Origin: Utricularia gibba
Taxonomy: Eukaryota; Streptophyta; Magnoliopsida; Lamiales; Lentibulariaceae
Direction of reading: 5' to 3'
Length of the DNA: 64,000 nucleotides
NCBI GenBank assembly: GCA_002189035.1
Contig: CM007989.1
Location: forward strand, 6,553,501-6,617,500
The translations under genes were made by a program, and so were the position numbers. Below are positions 46,730 to 61,417 of this stretch, one piece after another. The notes below the pieces were generated by a model. It was given only the letters and a program-made list of their open reading frames with translations, was not told where the DNA came from and did no database searches. Numbering within the stretch: position 1 is the first letter of the stretch; every line of letters starts with the position of its first letter.

Positions 46730-48445
46730 CTCAGAGTGGTGGTAACTGGTAACTGCTACCGGTGGCTGAAGGGCAAGACAAGGCGACATTTATACACGCA
46801 GATTGGGAATGTCTCCGCCTCCACCATGTCTGACGGAAACAATTTAGCCTCGTTTGATCTCGCATTTGTCAAGTGCTTTTTAATGCGCGCAGCTCAGAGA
46901 TGACGACGATCATTCCAGCTGAACTCCTGATCAATGCCCATGAAGATCAAAAGTACAATTCCATCGTTGAATCTAAGAATCTAGAGCTAGCGCAACACAA
47001 CTGAAATTCAATCCCATTTCAAAGCGGATTGACTTTCGAATCTTAACATGATCATCATGTTCGTATCTCGCTTAGCATTTAGAATATATCGTATTTATGG
47101 AGAAGATCACGTGTGATTTTCCATTTGATCCATCATTCCACCCATCGTCGTTACATGTGGGCGTGGTTTAAAACCCACATTTGCAACTCAAACAATTCCA
47201 TGATAATACAAGACCAAACTCCATACTCATTATTAATATCAAAATCCATTAGTTTTGATAATATAAAAGATTAAACATATAATTTCAAAAGTTTGAAAAT
47301 AAATTATTTATAAAAAATAAATATATGATACAAATTTAAAATTAAAAAATTAAACTCTTTATACTAACTTAGATTGCCAACAAACTCCACTTATTTTTCA
47401 ATTGAAAATCTCCACCATCCTTTAACAAGGAATGCTCCTCAAGTTTTTGACATTAGAACATTTAATCACCAAAGGAATGGACGTAGGCTCCATTAACTTT
47501 TGGTGCATTGTTCGTCTATTCCGTATGTCTCCAAAAGACTCTAGAGATACTCTAGGGTTTCTTTTTATGATCATATACGTAGAGTTAGATTTCGCATTAT
47601 GGAGAATTAAATGCGACTCAACCCAACTTGCGTCATGTTTGTGGTCATAAAACAGACACACGATGCCTTGTTTTGGTCCACAAATTAAATTCAAAATTAA
47701 AATGCTTCATCAATTTGTTTAATTGTATTACATATTTTAATACTATTCAAGTTTTCTTGCATACTGTTTAATACTTTTAATTGTAAATTTGATCTTAATG
47801 ATTATTCTTAGTATGATTAAAAATAGTTTCAACCTAAGATTATTATTAATAGTATTTTTCGTGGGGGATTATGTTTACCGGATTTTGAAACAGTGGCGAC
47901 CAATTATAAATAATTTTGAGATGTTTAAGATTAAAACAATGTTTTAAGGAATCAATTATGTCATTTAAGGAAACAGTAGGGATTATTTCTAAATGTCAAA
48001 TATAAATATAAATAAATAAATAATAACATATTTCTTTTATATATTAGAATGATTTAATCCCCATATTCTAGATATCTATCGAGATCACTTTTAAATAATT
48101 ATATTTGTTATCTTAAGATTTGATTAAATTTTAAAATTAGAATTATTTGAATTTAAGATAATCTCCATTTTTATTTAATTATAGTATATTTGTATCTTTT
48201 TCGTATGATTATTAATTATCGAATTTGCTGTGATTAATATTTCGGGCGTTTCTGCTTTGATCATTAGGCCTCCCCGTGACCCGACAGGGCCCATAAGTTT
48301 GAAGAAGGCCCATGGGTCAAAAGCCCATCACTCATTGTGAAAAAGTTTTGCTGATTCGTAGCACAATTTCAAGGGGAGGTTGTTCTCCTATGGAATGAGA
48401 CCGAGTCATCTCAGTGGTCAAAGCCCAGAACCAGCAAGCAGTTCA
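46730..48445. other. Intergenic region
   Basis: Expansin promoter, then AT-rich DNA without a supported gene. Short frames at 47422-47694 match nothing recognisable. Confidence 0.4.
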
Positions 48446-49577
48446 TCATGCAGCAAGAAGCTTCTGGATGTCCTTCTGCAACACCAGATCACCACAAGGT
48501 AAGATAAAGGGAAGAAGAGAAACTAGACGCAGACTGCAGCTGCAGAAGCAAAAATGACCTCAATTTGTAAAGGGGAAGTTGTGGGAGGATATCTTTCAAC
48601 AACTTTGCCGTTCTTGTCCACAAGGAACTTCTCGAAGTTCCATTTTATCAGGTCACCAAGGAATCCTCCGGATTCCGATTTCAGAAACTGGTACACCGGG
48701 GCAGTACTCGGCCCGTTGACATCAACCTACATGAGATCAGACTGCTTCACATGACTGAGGAAGAAGGTGAGTTCGAAGCCAGCAAGTTACCTTGTCGAAA
48801 ATAGGGAACTCTGCTTTGTATCTGGTGCAAGCAAATTTCTTTATTTCTGCATTGGACCCTGGCTCCTGGCCCCCGAACTGGTTACATGGGAAAGCTAGAA
48901 TTTCAAAGCCTGCAACATTCATGGAAGTTAGAGCTTCGAAACATCAACTGAAAACAGAATGGGGGCAGAGGCGTTTCTGAGAAATGTACTTTTAGCTTTG
49001 TACTTGTCATGAATCTGGGAGAGCTCTGAGTAGTTTGATGATGTTAAACCACTGAGTGAAAATGGAATGCAAGTCAACTAATTTGCATAACAGAGAGCAC
49101 AAGGAAATGGAAGCAATGTTTTCCAATGTACCATCTAGAAGCGACATTCACAATTAAGAGAACCACTCCCTTGTATTTCCCAAGGGACACATCCTTCCCA
49201 TCTATATCCTGATATAATCAAACCCAACTTCAGCCAACACAACAAGCCAACTGATAAATTAATGTTCCAAACCAAACAGAGCAAGGGACACCCATCAAAG
49301 CTGAAGAGTAGTACCTTAACGGTGTAATCGTACAAGGATTTCTCAGTAGCCGCTCTAGCGTAAACCGGAGCGAAAGATCGAGACTTGGGCGCGAACCCAA
49401 ATAAATTTCCTGAAAAAGAAGAAAACCTGTTCCCGGGGAAGAAGCCTTCAGCGAACTAAGGCGTTTAGCTCCATTGAGCAACTGAAAGAACGCCATAGAA
49501 GGCGATTTAGCGTTAGAGTTTATCGAAAAACCGCAAATTGGCGCTGAGGAAACTGCAGAAAACCCCATGGAAGCCAT
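48446..49577 (-). CDS. GPX: Glutathione peroxidase-like thiol peroxidase, plastid-targeted type (apparent frameshift in transit peptide)
   Basis: Plant GPX-like enzymes reduce hydrogen and lipid hydroperoxides with thioredoxin as donor. Six exons, 49577-49315, 49208-49132, 49051-48990, 48909-48791, 48726-48559 and 48475-48446, total 719 bases, one short of 240 codons. The enzyme core is complete: [34 protein letters not shown] (peroxidatic Cys), [18 protein letters not shown] (Cys and Gln), [20 protein letters not shown] (resolving Cys), [20 protein letters not shown] and the end DIQKLLAA. Exon 1 begins [17 protein letters not shown] like a plastid transit peptide, but the join to [20 protein letters not shown] needs one extra base somewhere in 49400-49450, where C, G and T runs occur. 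One of the runs (CCCGGGG at 49432-49438) is a likely undercall site. Exon 3 to 4 gives KAKS where GF is usual. Confidence 0.92.
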
Positions 49578-50170
49578 AACTACGCTTCGATCGCGAGCGC
49601 GACTTTTATTGCCGGAGTTGGGTTGGGACAAAACGATACGCTTTAGCGACTGCTAACGCTCCACGCCGCTGGTTCGTTTTGTTTCATTTTCAGTGCGAAA
49701 TCTTGTAGAAGGTTCTTTACCAGAATTATGTCGCATATATTAATTAATTAATTAATTATAATAACCAAATAACCAGACAAAAGTATATTATTTCTAATAT
49801 TTTACATTAATTTTATCTTTTTCAAAAAAAGTATATTTTATAAAGAAATGCACAAAATACATGAAAGAGAGTAGGTTTTAGAGAATTCGCCCAAAAGGAA
49901 GAAAAATAGAAAAAGGAAGTAATTAAATAGAAATATTCGATACATTTTCAAAAAATAGCAACAAGTTTGAAATGACAAAAATGCACTTGTAAATCATATA
50001 CCGACTAAGTTTGGCAGTGGGTCGTGGGCCTCTTTTAATTTTTGGCCCGGCCCAATACCTTGTTTCATTGACGTTTCCTGCGTTGCAAGTCACGATTGTT
50101 TATAGCAATGTAAGGTATTGCCCATGGCGAATTCCGCTATCATTTGTGTGAGGGTTCAGATTCTTGTGCG
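49578..50170. promoter_or_regulatory. Bidirectional promoter region between GPX and AIP2
   Basis: 593 bases separate the two divergent starts. The centre is AT-rich with TAATTAATTAATTAATTA at 49739-49757. No other gene fits. Shared regulation is possible but not shown. Confidence 0.5.
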
Positions 50171-51833
50171 ATGGAGGGTGAGGAAAGTGTGCAGCAGAGG
50201 CTGCAGGAATTGCAGAAGCAGTTGGGGAAGAAGCTGATGTTTGAAGATGCAGTTTCCGGTATCAGATCTCTTCTCAATGAGAAGTATTCATCTGCCTCTC
50301 CCTCGCTTCGGAAAACGGTACTTTTCGCTTGTTTTTTCCGATTTTTTCTTTCTGATCGATTTTTTGAATTTTATATTTTCAAATGGCGTTGAGACGCAGG
50401 AATAGCTTGCAATTGGGTGAAATTCTTCGCAATTTTTGCTGTTTTCCCAGAATTTTCCCTCATGTTTATTTAGTTTGTAATGGGGATCCTGTGATGATGC
50501 AATTCTCGGAAACAGTTGTTGGGTTTTAGATATCGTGTTTCTTGATTAAACGTCTGAATGTGTTCGTCGATGTTGGGAACTCGATCCATTGTGGAGCTTC
50601 AGGAAGTTCTGTTTGATTTCTGTTACGTATTGTGGATTGTGCAGCTTTACAGTGTGGTCTGTCGTGTTTCTACTATATTGAAGACGAGATATACTACGCC
50701 AGGATTTTGGAGCTCTGGACTAGATCTTTTCCTCGATGCCCAACGGCTTGTGGCCGATGAGTCTGAGAGAAAACATTTGCAAACTTGCATTGATCAGGCA
50801 CGGGACCAGTTGAGTGAGGCACAAAATGCACCTGAGCCCAGGGGAAACAGAGGTGCTGCAATCTCACGTTCAATCTATTGTCATCCCTGTTTACCAGTAT
50901 GATGCAGTCACAGTATTGTACTAGCCCTTTGAGCAGCAGTTGAAATTTGAGGAATGATGCAGGTTATTTATTTGAAGGGCATCTAACTGTCGACCCGGAG
51001 CCTCCACAGCCAACTTGGCTGGTGCAATCGAACTTGCTAGCGGCTGCTGCCGAACTTCTACAGGGTGAATCTTCTGGAGTACAAACGGCGGGCACAGAAT
51101 CAGGGGAAGGTGCTACGAACCTCCTCCAGGAGCTGCTCAACAGATTGGACGATATTGTGCCTGAGGTATTCTTGGGTTTTCTCAAAAGCTTTTCCTTTTA
51201 TACGCACTGCTGTGAGTCAGAATGTCTTCAACAAACAAACTAGTGTTCCAATCCTACCAGAACCACAACATTACCTTGCCTGCTGAGCTTTTGTATCATT
51301 CATGATGAGATAACATGAAGGGTCTCCTGAAGGTTGGCTTGTGTCTGCTTATACAACCTCAAGGCATTCATTCCCACCCCTTTCACTTGCAGTTTATGGA
51401 TGCGGATACCGGGGTTCCACGAGCACCACCGGCAAGCAAGGAAGTCATAGCAAAGCTTCCGGTAACCAAAGTCACTGCAGACATGCTAACGAAGCTGGGT
51501 AAAGATGCGGTATGCTCCATTTGCCAGGAGGTTTTGGTCATCAACGACGAGATGCAAGAACTACCCTGCAACCACATGTTCCACCCTCCTTGCCTCAAAC
51601 CATGGCTGGTACATTTATGATCTCCACTTGATCAAAAGTTATTCAACCGGTATGTATTGTTTCTGAATGTTTTTGAGCCGCAGGAGGAGCACAATTCTTG
51701 CCCGATTTGCCGGCACGAACTGAAAACCGATGACCATGAATATGAGAGCTGGAAGGAACGGGAAAAGGAAGCAGAGGAGGAGAGGAAAGGAGCCGCAAAC
51801 GCTGTTCGTGGCGGGGAGTATATGTACGTTTAG
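50171..51833 (+). CDS. AIP2: RING E3 ubiquitin ligase AIP2
   Basis: RING-type E3 ligase; the Arabidopsis protein ubiquitinates ABI3 and damps abscisic-acid signalling in seeds. Five exons, 50171-50317, 50645-50852, 50963-51165, 51393-51608 and 51684-51833, join in frame to 307 residues with GT-AG borders. The N-terminal helical region includes LYSVVCRVSTILKTRYTTPG and GFWSSGLDLFLDAQRLV. It is followed by GYLFEGHLTVDPEPPQPTWL, a linker, and a RING domain near residues 228-270: CSICQEVL, LPCNHMFHPPCLKPWL and NSCPICRHEL. The zinc ligands are complete. The C-terminus is charged and helical (ESWKEREKEAEEERKGA) and ends GGEYMYV as in other AIP2 proteins. The start follows from the first ATG giving the conserved helix; an in-frame ATG 27 bases upstream also exists. 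No frameshift. Confidence 0.94.
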
Positions 51834-52972
51834 GCACTGAATCATTCACATACCAACCAGCAGCCCTCAACGTATTCAGTTACTTATCCACAAACAGTCC
51901 TTTTCTGTCCTTGTTAGTGTACTTGTTTACATGTTGGAAATCACGAAAGCACAGGCTTCCTTTCCATGCAGTTTTTGCTGCTTCCTGGGACATTATCCAA
52001 AGGAAAGCAACCCAAATACTTGTGTTGGAATGTATTAGCAGAGAAAGGGCATCCATCACACAGAAGGTGATGGGGAAGTAGAAAGCCTCCAAGACTTGAA
52101 GCAGCAACATGCGACAACAACGATCCACATAAAAGACAACACACACATACGCCACTCATCAAAAACCAGAAAGCGGATCAGCATCGATGACGGCAGCCAC
52201 CAGATGAGAGAGAGAGAGAGCGAAGCGGAGAAGTTCTCCAAGCTCCAAAATGCGATGCGTATCAATCAGAAAGCCCTACCTGGAAGAACAGACTGGTAAC
52301 CGCAGCATTTACTCCAAGGCTGCGTCATTCATTTTCAAAATATCGGTGGCTTTAATCCGACGCCTTCATCTCCACCGTCGGATCTCAAGTCACGTGCTTC
52401 CCGCCTGCCTAGGGTTTAGGGTTTAGTCATATTTTTTAAAATATATATTTTATAGAATTACTATTTTGATTTCTTTCTTTTTGTGCTTTTCATTTAGAAG
52501 ATTGTTGATAGTGTATTGTTGTCTGTTTTTAGGCATATGACTCTTGTTTTATTTATAATTAAAATTACTATTTAATGAAATGATAAAAATAAATTTGATT
52601 ATTAAAAGAAAAAAACTTCTTCCAAGAAAAGAGAATTGATGTTATCTTTAATTAGGTTAATTAAATTTATTTAAAAAATATATTATTCAAAAGTCTAGTA
52701 TATGATACTAAATATCAACTATAGTTAAACATGTGTGTTAACATAAAATTATAATATCCCCAAATCTCACATCGTTCATATTCATTGTCATCTACAAAAC
52801 TCGAATTTTTAGCATTTTCAAGAGAAGCATAGGGCTGGATTAGATTGCGCAGTGTGGAAACAGACAGGAGGAAAGCCATAGCTAGGAGCTTAGCAGCAGA
52901 GAAACACAAGGGGTCTCCAGTCAAAATGGTACATGAATTCCAACAAGTTCAAATGAGGGCAAAAGCAGCACG
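51834..52972. other. Convergent 3' region of AIP2 and ubiquitin-RUB
   Basis: AIP2 3' UTR, a (GA) run at 52204-52220, and GGGTTTAGGGTTTAG at 52411-52425. AT-rich DNA follows to the end of the ubiquitin-RUB 3' UTR. No supported gene. Confidence 0.45.
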
Positions 52973-55153
<2,181 letters not shown>

Positions 55154-56257
55154 CTAAGACGACGGAACGACGCCGTATGAGGGGTCTTGATGGACGAGCC
55201 AATCCACGTCCAGCTCGGTTCTCTTGGCGAATCTTCCTTTGATTCTGGGCCGCGTCTCTGCGTAGGCTTTCCGTGAAGCGTATCGTATTGTCTTCTCGAA
55301 CCTTCGATTCTTCCGCTTCTCCCTGTACCTCAGAACCCTCGCCTCTCTATCCACGCCGGAGACCGGCGTCGGCGCTCCGTCGCTGCCGACGTCATTCTTC
55401 CAGTGCGTGGTCGACACGTCGCCTTGATCCGGCACCACGCCGACGTCAATCGACGATGAGGATACCTGTGGAATCAATTCACAAAATCACGGTTTCGTTC
55501 ATCTCTAGGTTTCGCGCTGGGAGAAGGGGGGATGAATAATTTACGCTGTGACTGATGGCCTGAGAGGAGAAGCTGTAAATCAAAGGTTTGGGGCTCGGGT
55601 ACTCCACATCGTAGGAGGGGTAGCCGTTGACGGCGGGCCGGGTACTGAACCGAGGAGTTGAGATCGCTCTTGTGTTGAACAGGGACCACGCCGTCGGAGT
55701 AGACTTGCTTTTCATCAACACCGTCGGCGTGGTGGCCGGGTTTCTGGTCACCGGGGATCAAATCCAGATCCAGATAATGATTGTCCATTTCATTGAACAG
55801 ATACTCCGCCGACGTGTAGCCAGGGGAATTCAGATCTTCAACAGCGGCTTTGCAGTCTGGATCAGGAAGGAGCCACGAGGCGGCCTCCGCCTCCTCCTCA
55901 GAGAACTCCCCGCGGCTGGCGGGCCGGTGGATTTCGATGCCGACGCGGCGTCGTAGAAAGGGATGACCGGGATCCGCTCGTGTCGGCTAGCGAGGGAGTT
56001 CGCCGAGTGGATATCGCGGTCGCAGGAAGCGCAGAGGGCCGCCGCGTCGGCCTTGCAGGTGAAGGCTGCGGGGCTTGCTCGCAGACCTCGCAGATCCCGA
56101 CACGGGCGTGCCGGGACGCCAGCTTGTTGGCGGAGTGGACTCTGTCGTCGCAGGGAGCGCAGAGGAAGGCGGAGTCGGCACGGCAAAAAACGCTCGCCGG
56201 GACCTCCTTGCAGAAGTTGCAGAGCTTCGCAGCACGGCTCCGGGACTCGCCTACCAT
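55154..56257 (-). CDS. COL: CONSTANS-like B-box/CCT transcription factor (multiple apparent frameshifts)
   Basis: Nuclear regulator of light and flowering responses, group I CO-like with two B-boxes and a CCT domain. Exon 1 is 56257-55545 (713 bases) and exon 2 is 55465-55154; the intron lies before the [11 protein letters not shown] block, as in COL3-5. B-box 1 reads [21 protein letters not shown]-box 2 begins CEVCEQAP and, after a one-base loss near 56065-56073, continues [21 protein letters not shown] second one-base loss lies at about 55928-55950, before [19 protein letters not shown] compensating shift of the opposite sign lies near 55636-55645, before [20 protein letters not shown]. Net minus one base explains the exon length. 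The CCT domain is intact ([40 protein letters not shown]) and the C-terminus YGVVPSS is typical. Corrected length would be about 341 residues. Confidence 0.9.
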
Positions 56258-58050
56258 GGCGACGAAGGAAGCTCAGCCTTGTCTCTGTGAAAGGAAACGG
56301 TGAAAGAGCAGAGGGGAGCTCCGTCTCGGACTTGGCTTAGAATAATCTATGAATTGACTCGAAAAACAGTGGGTGTTAAGGCATCAGGCTTATCAGCTAG
56401 GACACGACAAGACAGCCTACAGGAGTTAGGTCTACCCAATCAAAACGCGACACTTGGCCATATCTTAGCCAAACGAAATTCACCCTTGTTTTCCTATTTT
56501 CGGATACCAAGGGAAATTCAACCTAAAGCCAGGAACATCCCCAATCGGAATCCTCTATCTCTGAATCATCAGGCCCATCGGAACCCCCCACCGGAAACAC
56601 CCAAGCTACCACCACAATTCCTTATCAGAAAACAGTAATAGGCAGATGAGAGGAGCAATAATTCAGAGGGAGGGGTGAGGGGTAGGGTGAAGGACAGAAC
56701 TACCCCTCCTAGATCATGAAGAGGTAGGGTCAAGACAACTGAAGCATGAACGACTTAGCTGGCTGGTTGGCTGTTTCGATTTTCCCATCCTATTTGGGTG
56801 ATCCGACCGCCAGCAGGGCAGACGCCATTGAAGACCTGCTACCAAGATCAGATCAAGTGAAAAGAAGATTAGGCATCAAATGACTTATTTACAGCAAGAG
56901 ATAATGTGAGCTTGAGCATCTGATGCTTTGTGAAGGGATAAGACCCTATTCTACAGTAAGGGCAGGTGGCAGGCAGTTGATGTGAAGATTATTGGCCAGT
57001 GGCTGACATGGCTCGTCAACGAAGGCAGGTGGGAAATAGTTGGGCGGGTGGACAGAGCCCATCTCCTGTATTCACTGGGGTGTCCCTAGGGGAATTATAT
57101 GCTGCAAGTCCAGTTTCGTTGATTTTTCAAACACCTACTTTACACGACAACGAAGATGGACTTTGTGCAATGATTCAAGGAAGCGATGTGGGGACATCAA
57201 TCAAGCTACCCAAAACAGCAACTAAACCCATAGAAGTAACAGGCACTGACCTCCAAGTGACACCAAAATAGACCCTGGAAGCTCCATGCTACGTGCGTCA
57301 AAGCACACAAGTTTGTTTCTGGAAGTCATAGTTTGTGCTCATGAATCTCTTCGGAAGTTGTATTATATAGCCTTCTGTACAGTGCTTGATGCTAAGTCAC
57401 ATAAATACCTGGTCCCCAGTGAAGACCACCAGCACATTGAGCCAAATATCGGGCGGCTGGGATCGCAGCAGCCCTTTGGACAGCCCTAGGGAATATACTG
57501 GCGTGAGGTTTGCAGCAATCACAGCCATGAAAAGTCGTCATGCTAGCATTTTCAAGTGTGAATCCAGTTGAAGTGGCCAAAAGACACATTGCTTGGAAGT
57601 TCAGAAACCATCTCCTTCAAGATCATACTTCACTTTTGACCTGGTAGTATATGAAGATCCCAGCAGAGGACGATAGGAAATGAACATGAACAAGATTCTT
57701 TCCGCCGCTGTACCTGTGGAAGGAAGACGTAACCATATTTATAAGGCTAACGATAACAAACGGAAGGGAATTTTTAGATTGAAACCATATAGAACAGTTA
57801 CATTTGGATGCGTTCTGAAAAGCTTATGAACATGGACGCCAGTTGTCCAGGATCATAACTGGAGAACTACAAGACATATTGCCTTGCACTACCTTGCTCC
57901 GGTCAAAACCTAGTATTTGAAGCATTCGCTGAATATATTTAAGTACCTGGGAAATCCTACATGAAAAAAAATAAAGCTACCTCAAGGAGAATGACTTCAG
58001 CAGAAGTTACAAGATAGAATCTTCAGGTACGAATTTTTCACAACATTCCA
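56258..58050. other. Intergenic region, no gene recognised
   Basis: CONSTANS-like promoter, then about 1.5 kb of moderate GC. A plus-strand frame at 56999-57271 (90 codons) has no family resemblance. The end is the 3' UTR of the PPR gene and may hold a 3' UTR intron. Confidence 0.4.
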
Positions 58051-60000
58051 TCAAACTTCCCTTTTCAACCACATTGTATAAATGTCAAATACTTTATCTA
58101 ACTCCCCCATCCTGAAAAGTTTCTTCATGAGTATTAGATATGGCACATGATCCATAGCTATACCAGACATGTGGAGTTTGAAAAGACCAGCCTCAGCCTC
58201 CCTAATTTGGTTTTGCATGCAGTAGCACTTAATCAACACTGTGTACGTTATAAGATCAGGACCACATCCCTGCCTAAGCATTTCATCATGCAGAAGGAGT
58301 GCAAAACCCAAGTTTCCATTAAAACAAGCAGCACCAATCAACAAATTGTATGTCACTACGTCAGGAATAATACCTCTTCTGAGCATCTCACTCTTTAGAT
58401 TATGTGCCTTGTCAATATTCCCACTTATTATTTGGGAATGAATCAAGGCATTGTATGTAAAAACATTAGGTTGAACACCATGATCAATCATCTGATCTTT
58501 CACTGATAGTGCACTCTTCACATCACCGTGTTTACCGTAAGCATTAATTACAGAATTCCAAACAATAGGCTTGGGTATAAATGATCTTTCCAGCATTAGC
58601 AGCAGAAAGTAATTTGCTGTCAGCACATTCCCGTTCATACACAAACCTTGGATGATTAACTTGAAGGTAATGTGATCTGGCTGAACACCCATTCTCCACA
58701 TATCACTGAAAACATGACAAGCTTCATTAAGATGTCCGGACTTGCAAAGATAGCTTATAAAACTATTATATGTAAATATATCTGGAAGGTGTCCACTTTT
58801 GAACATTTCAGCCAGCGACTTGTACACATGGTTTATGTACCCACTTAGAAAATAACCATGAATAATAACATTGTAAGCTACAATGTCTCCCAGGCCATAC
58901 TGAGTAATAGCTTTCCAATGAACAAGAGCTTCAGCTATATTTCCGGACTTGAACCATCCATCCATGAGGATGGTAGAAGTTATCAAGTCACAGGTTTCCG
59001 CCACATCATATTCAGCCAATATACTCTCGAGCAACCTTGCTGCATTTTTCAACAAGCCCCTGTGACAATAAGCATGAACAAGAATATTACACGAAATCCT
59101 GTCTGGCTGTATTCCAAGGTTAGCCATGTCAGAGAAGGCACATAGTGCTTTATCCACTTCATTGGCGCGACAGTACCCGGTCATTAAAGTGTTGTAAGTG
59201 GCACAGGTAGGTGAAGGACCATGGCGCACCATCTCCTTAACAAGCCTCTCAGCCCCTTCCAGATCGCCAGTCTTACAAAGCGCGTTTATAAGGTAATTGG
59301 AAGTGATGACATCAGGTGCCATTCCTCGCTCAACCAATGCCCTCCGAAGGCTTAAAGCAGTAGCTATCTTACCTTCCAGACATAAAGCTCTAATTGCAGC
59401 AATGTCACTGCGATGTATTTTCTCTACAGGAAATGCTTCCCTGCATTATCAGAAAGCCCGATTGAAATTAACCATATAAAATGGAAAACATTAAGCCCCT
59501 CCCCGCCAGTAAGAATTTAAAAAAACTGAGTCTCTGTTTTTTAAGAACCAGGCAGATTCAACCTCATAGACTTCAAGCGGTCCAAACTAGCCTTCAGCAT
59601 TGCATCTAAAGCATTAAAAGCAGCATCCCCGGAATCACCCCCACTCGGAGGTTCCGCTCTCTCATTTTGCTCAACCATTACCCTCCTAAAATAAAAAAAG
59701 GGCAGAATAAATCGAAAACTTACGCCATCGAAGCGGTCATCAACAACAAAAACTGCTTTTACCTGGAACGAATTGAACGTAGCCCCGATTTCGAGCCGAA
59801 AATCGAGAAATAGACAGAGAACTGATCCTTCAAGGATTCTAGGACTTGGAAACTTCCATTCAAAATCCGGAAAACCAAGCATGTCCCTTGGATAGGAATT
59901 GGAAGCTGAAATTCACACATTAATCACCAAAAAGGTAATATGAGATACTACCTTCTGAATGCAGCAAAAGGAATCAAGATCCAGTACTTACCGACTGCAT
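58051..60000 (-). CDS. P-class pentatricopeptide repeat protein
   Basis: RNA-binding repeat protein, expected in mitochondria or plastids, where such proteins stabilise, cleave or translate specific transcripts. Exons 60000-59992, 59905-59763 and 59440-58051 join in frame with GT-AG borders to 513 residues. About eleven to twelve 35-residue motifs follow one another, for example APDVITSNYLINALCKTGDL, GPSPTCATYNTLMTGYCRAN, LPDIFTYNSFISYLCKSGHL, QPDHITFKLIIQGLCMNGNV, QPNVFTYNALIHSQIISGNI and GPDLITYTVLIKCYCMQNQI. No E, DYW or SMR domain, so it is of the pure P type. The first 50 residues (MQSLPIPIQGTCLVFRILNG) could be a targeting peptide. The first exon carries only three codons; this start is inferred from the unique phase match with exon 3, and a different start inside exon 3 is possible. 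Confidence 0.85.
59541..59678 (-). CDS. Candidate 45-residue small ORF inside the PPR intron
   Basis: Within PPR intron 2, after a good acceptor (TTTATTTTAG then GAGGGTA), an ATG opens a frame of 45 codons: MVEQNERAEPPSGGDSGDAA then FNALDAMLKASLDRLKSMRL and NLPGS. The composition is protein-like with an amphipathic helix. The same frame extends upstream without a stop to an ATG at 59882, overlapping PPR exon 2 in a second frame. It could be an alternative-transcript product or upstream ORF. No family is recognised. Confidence 0.4.
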   Translation of the reverse strand: MVEQNERAEPPSGGDSGDAAFNALDAMLKASLDRLKSMRLNLPGS

Positions 60001-61037
60001 CTATTGCAGTAACGGAAGCAGAAAGCGGCGACGAGGACGCACTGATCTCCAACGGGAAGCCGGAAATGAGAAATCCTCGACGAATAGCGATATTCTTAAA
60101 GGGCCCTTGTAAATGAACTCAATGACCTTCAATTCTTTATTGGGCCTACTGTTGATGGGCTCAATAAGGTTTCTCATCTTACTTGGATAATTCATATTAA
60201 ATATTAATTTATTACAAAAATCCTTATTTTGAAATAAAACAAAACTGTATAATTGTTGGAGAATTGCTCCTGAAAAATTTAAACTTGAAATTCTACAACT
60301 TCTTGAAAATAATAAATTTTATATTTGTTTAAAATGTTTTTAGAGTTTTTTATAAAAAAAATTCGATTATGTGTCATAATAAAATTATTTCTACGACACA
60401 AATATGGTAAATTACATTATTTTCAATAGCATAATATTCAATTTTTTAATCATGATGACACATAAAGTTATGTCCCATATAGATTTCATTAATCTCTGAT
60501 TTAAAAATATAATATAATATATATTATTTAATTTTTTTTTTAGTGATCACTTTTATTTTATCTATTTTAATCAATAAATTAATTTATTATTATTATTTTC
60601 ATTAAATTTTAATGAATAAATAACATGATACTATTCTATATAGTATAATATTTTTTATTTATTAAAAAAATTATTTAATATGGCTTGGGCTGCCATTTTT
60701 TTTACCATATTTGGATATTCTTTAATAAATCTAATTTATGCTTAATACGGAATAATAATAATAATATTATTATTATTATTGAAAAAAAAAAGATGTCTGA
60801 AAGGAAAGAGACAAAATGATCACTAAACAAAATGAAACGTAAATTACTTTCCAGCTAAGAGCCCACGAGTCTATCGTGATGTGGGCCATCACCTGTTGCC
60901 GGAGAAGAGTTCCGGCGACCGGAATTGTTACATACCATCAGGAACCTGATCGTGCATGACATCGATATCCATGGCATGATTCTAGTGTAGATTCTGGTAA
61001 GTACAAGTGGAGAAGCTTTCTGTTCCCTTTCCTGGTT
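60001..61037. other. Intergenic region: PPR leader and AT-rich DNA
   Basis: The first 120 bases are PPR 5' UTR and promoter. 60190-60800 is AT-rich with ATAATAATAATATTATTATTATT at 60756-60780, a short inverted repeat. 60800-61037 is the 3' flank of the GDU-like gene. Confidence 0.45.
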
Positions 61038-61417
61038 TCAGGGAAAGCTATCTTCCTGAAATTCTTCAATTTTTGGTCTGTTTTCCATGGCATTCATCTC
61101 TATCTGACTCTCATCTTTCCTCTTGATCCGCACAGGGATCGCCAGAAAGGTGGGTTGCACTTCTCCGGCCATGATCACCAGAACCCTGTCATCGCTATAC
61201 GACGCCTCCTTCACATCGCCGCTCTCGACGTCTGCGGGGCATCTTCATTGAGCTTCCAAAAGGAGCACGCGAGGATGAGGAGGGCGAAGGCGATGAGGGC
61301 GACCATGGCGGCTAAGCCGCCGAAGAGATAAGGCACCGGGGAATGCCACGGCGAGGCTTGAAAGGTGAGCGACGGCGGCGTGAAGGTCTCCCCTGCGGCG
61401 GCGTCCGGCTTTGTCAT
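61038..61417 (-). CDS. GDU: GLUTAMINE DUMPER family protein (apparent frameshift)
   Basis: Small single-pass plasma-membrane protein; Arabidopsis GDU1 raises amino-acid export when over-expressed and binds the LOG2 ubiquitin ligase. The intronless frame starts MTKPDAAAGETFTPPS, then the family block SPWHSPVPYLFGGLAAMVAL and the rest of the membrane helix (IAFALLILACSFW). The second hallmark, VIMAG, follows in DDRVLVIMAGEVQPTFLAIP, but only after a one-base correction at the run of four Gs at 61236-61239 (C on the coding strand). Without it the protein ends after 68 residues. With it the protein is 126 residues and ends EEFQEDSFP. The length of 380 bases is one short of 127 codons. The VIMAG domain is the part contacted by LOG2 in Arabidopsis. 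Confidence 0.9.

Noticed and set aside
52764-52774. ATCTCACATCG, one mismatch from the snRNA USE
   Set aside because: No TATA box at the right distance and no snRNA-like sequence downstream.
56999-57271. 90-codon plus-strand frame
   Set aside because: No recognisable domain, splice support or biased composition.
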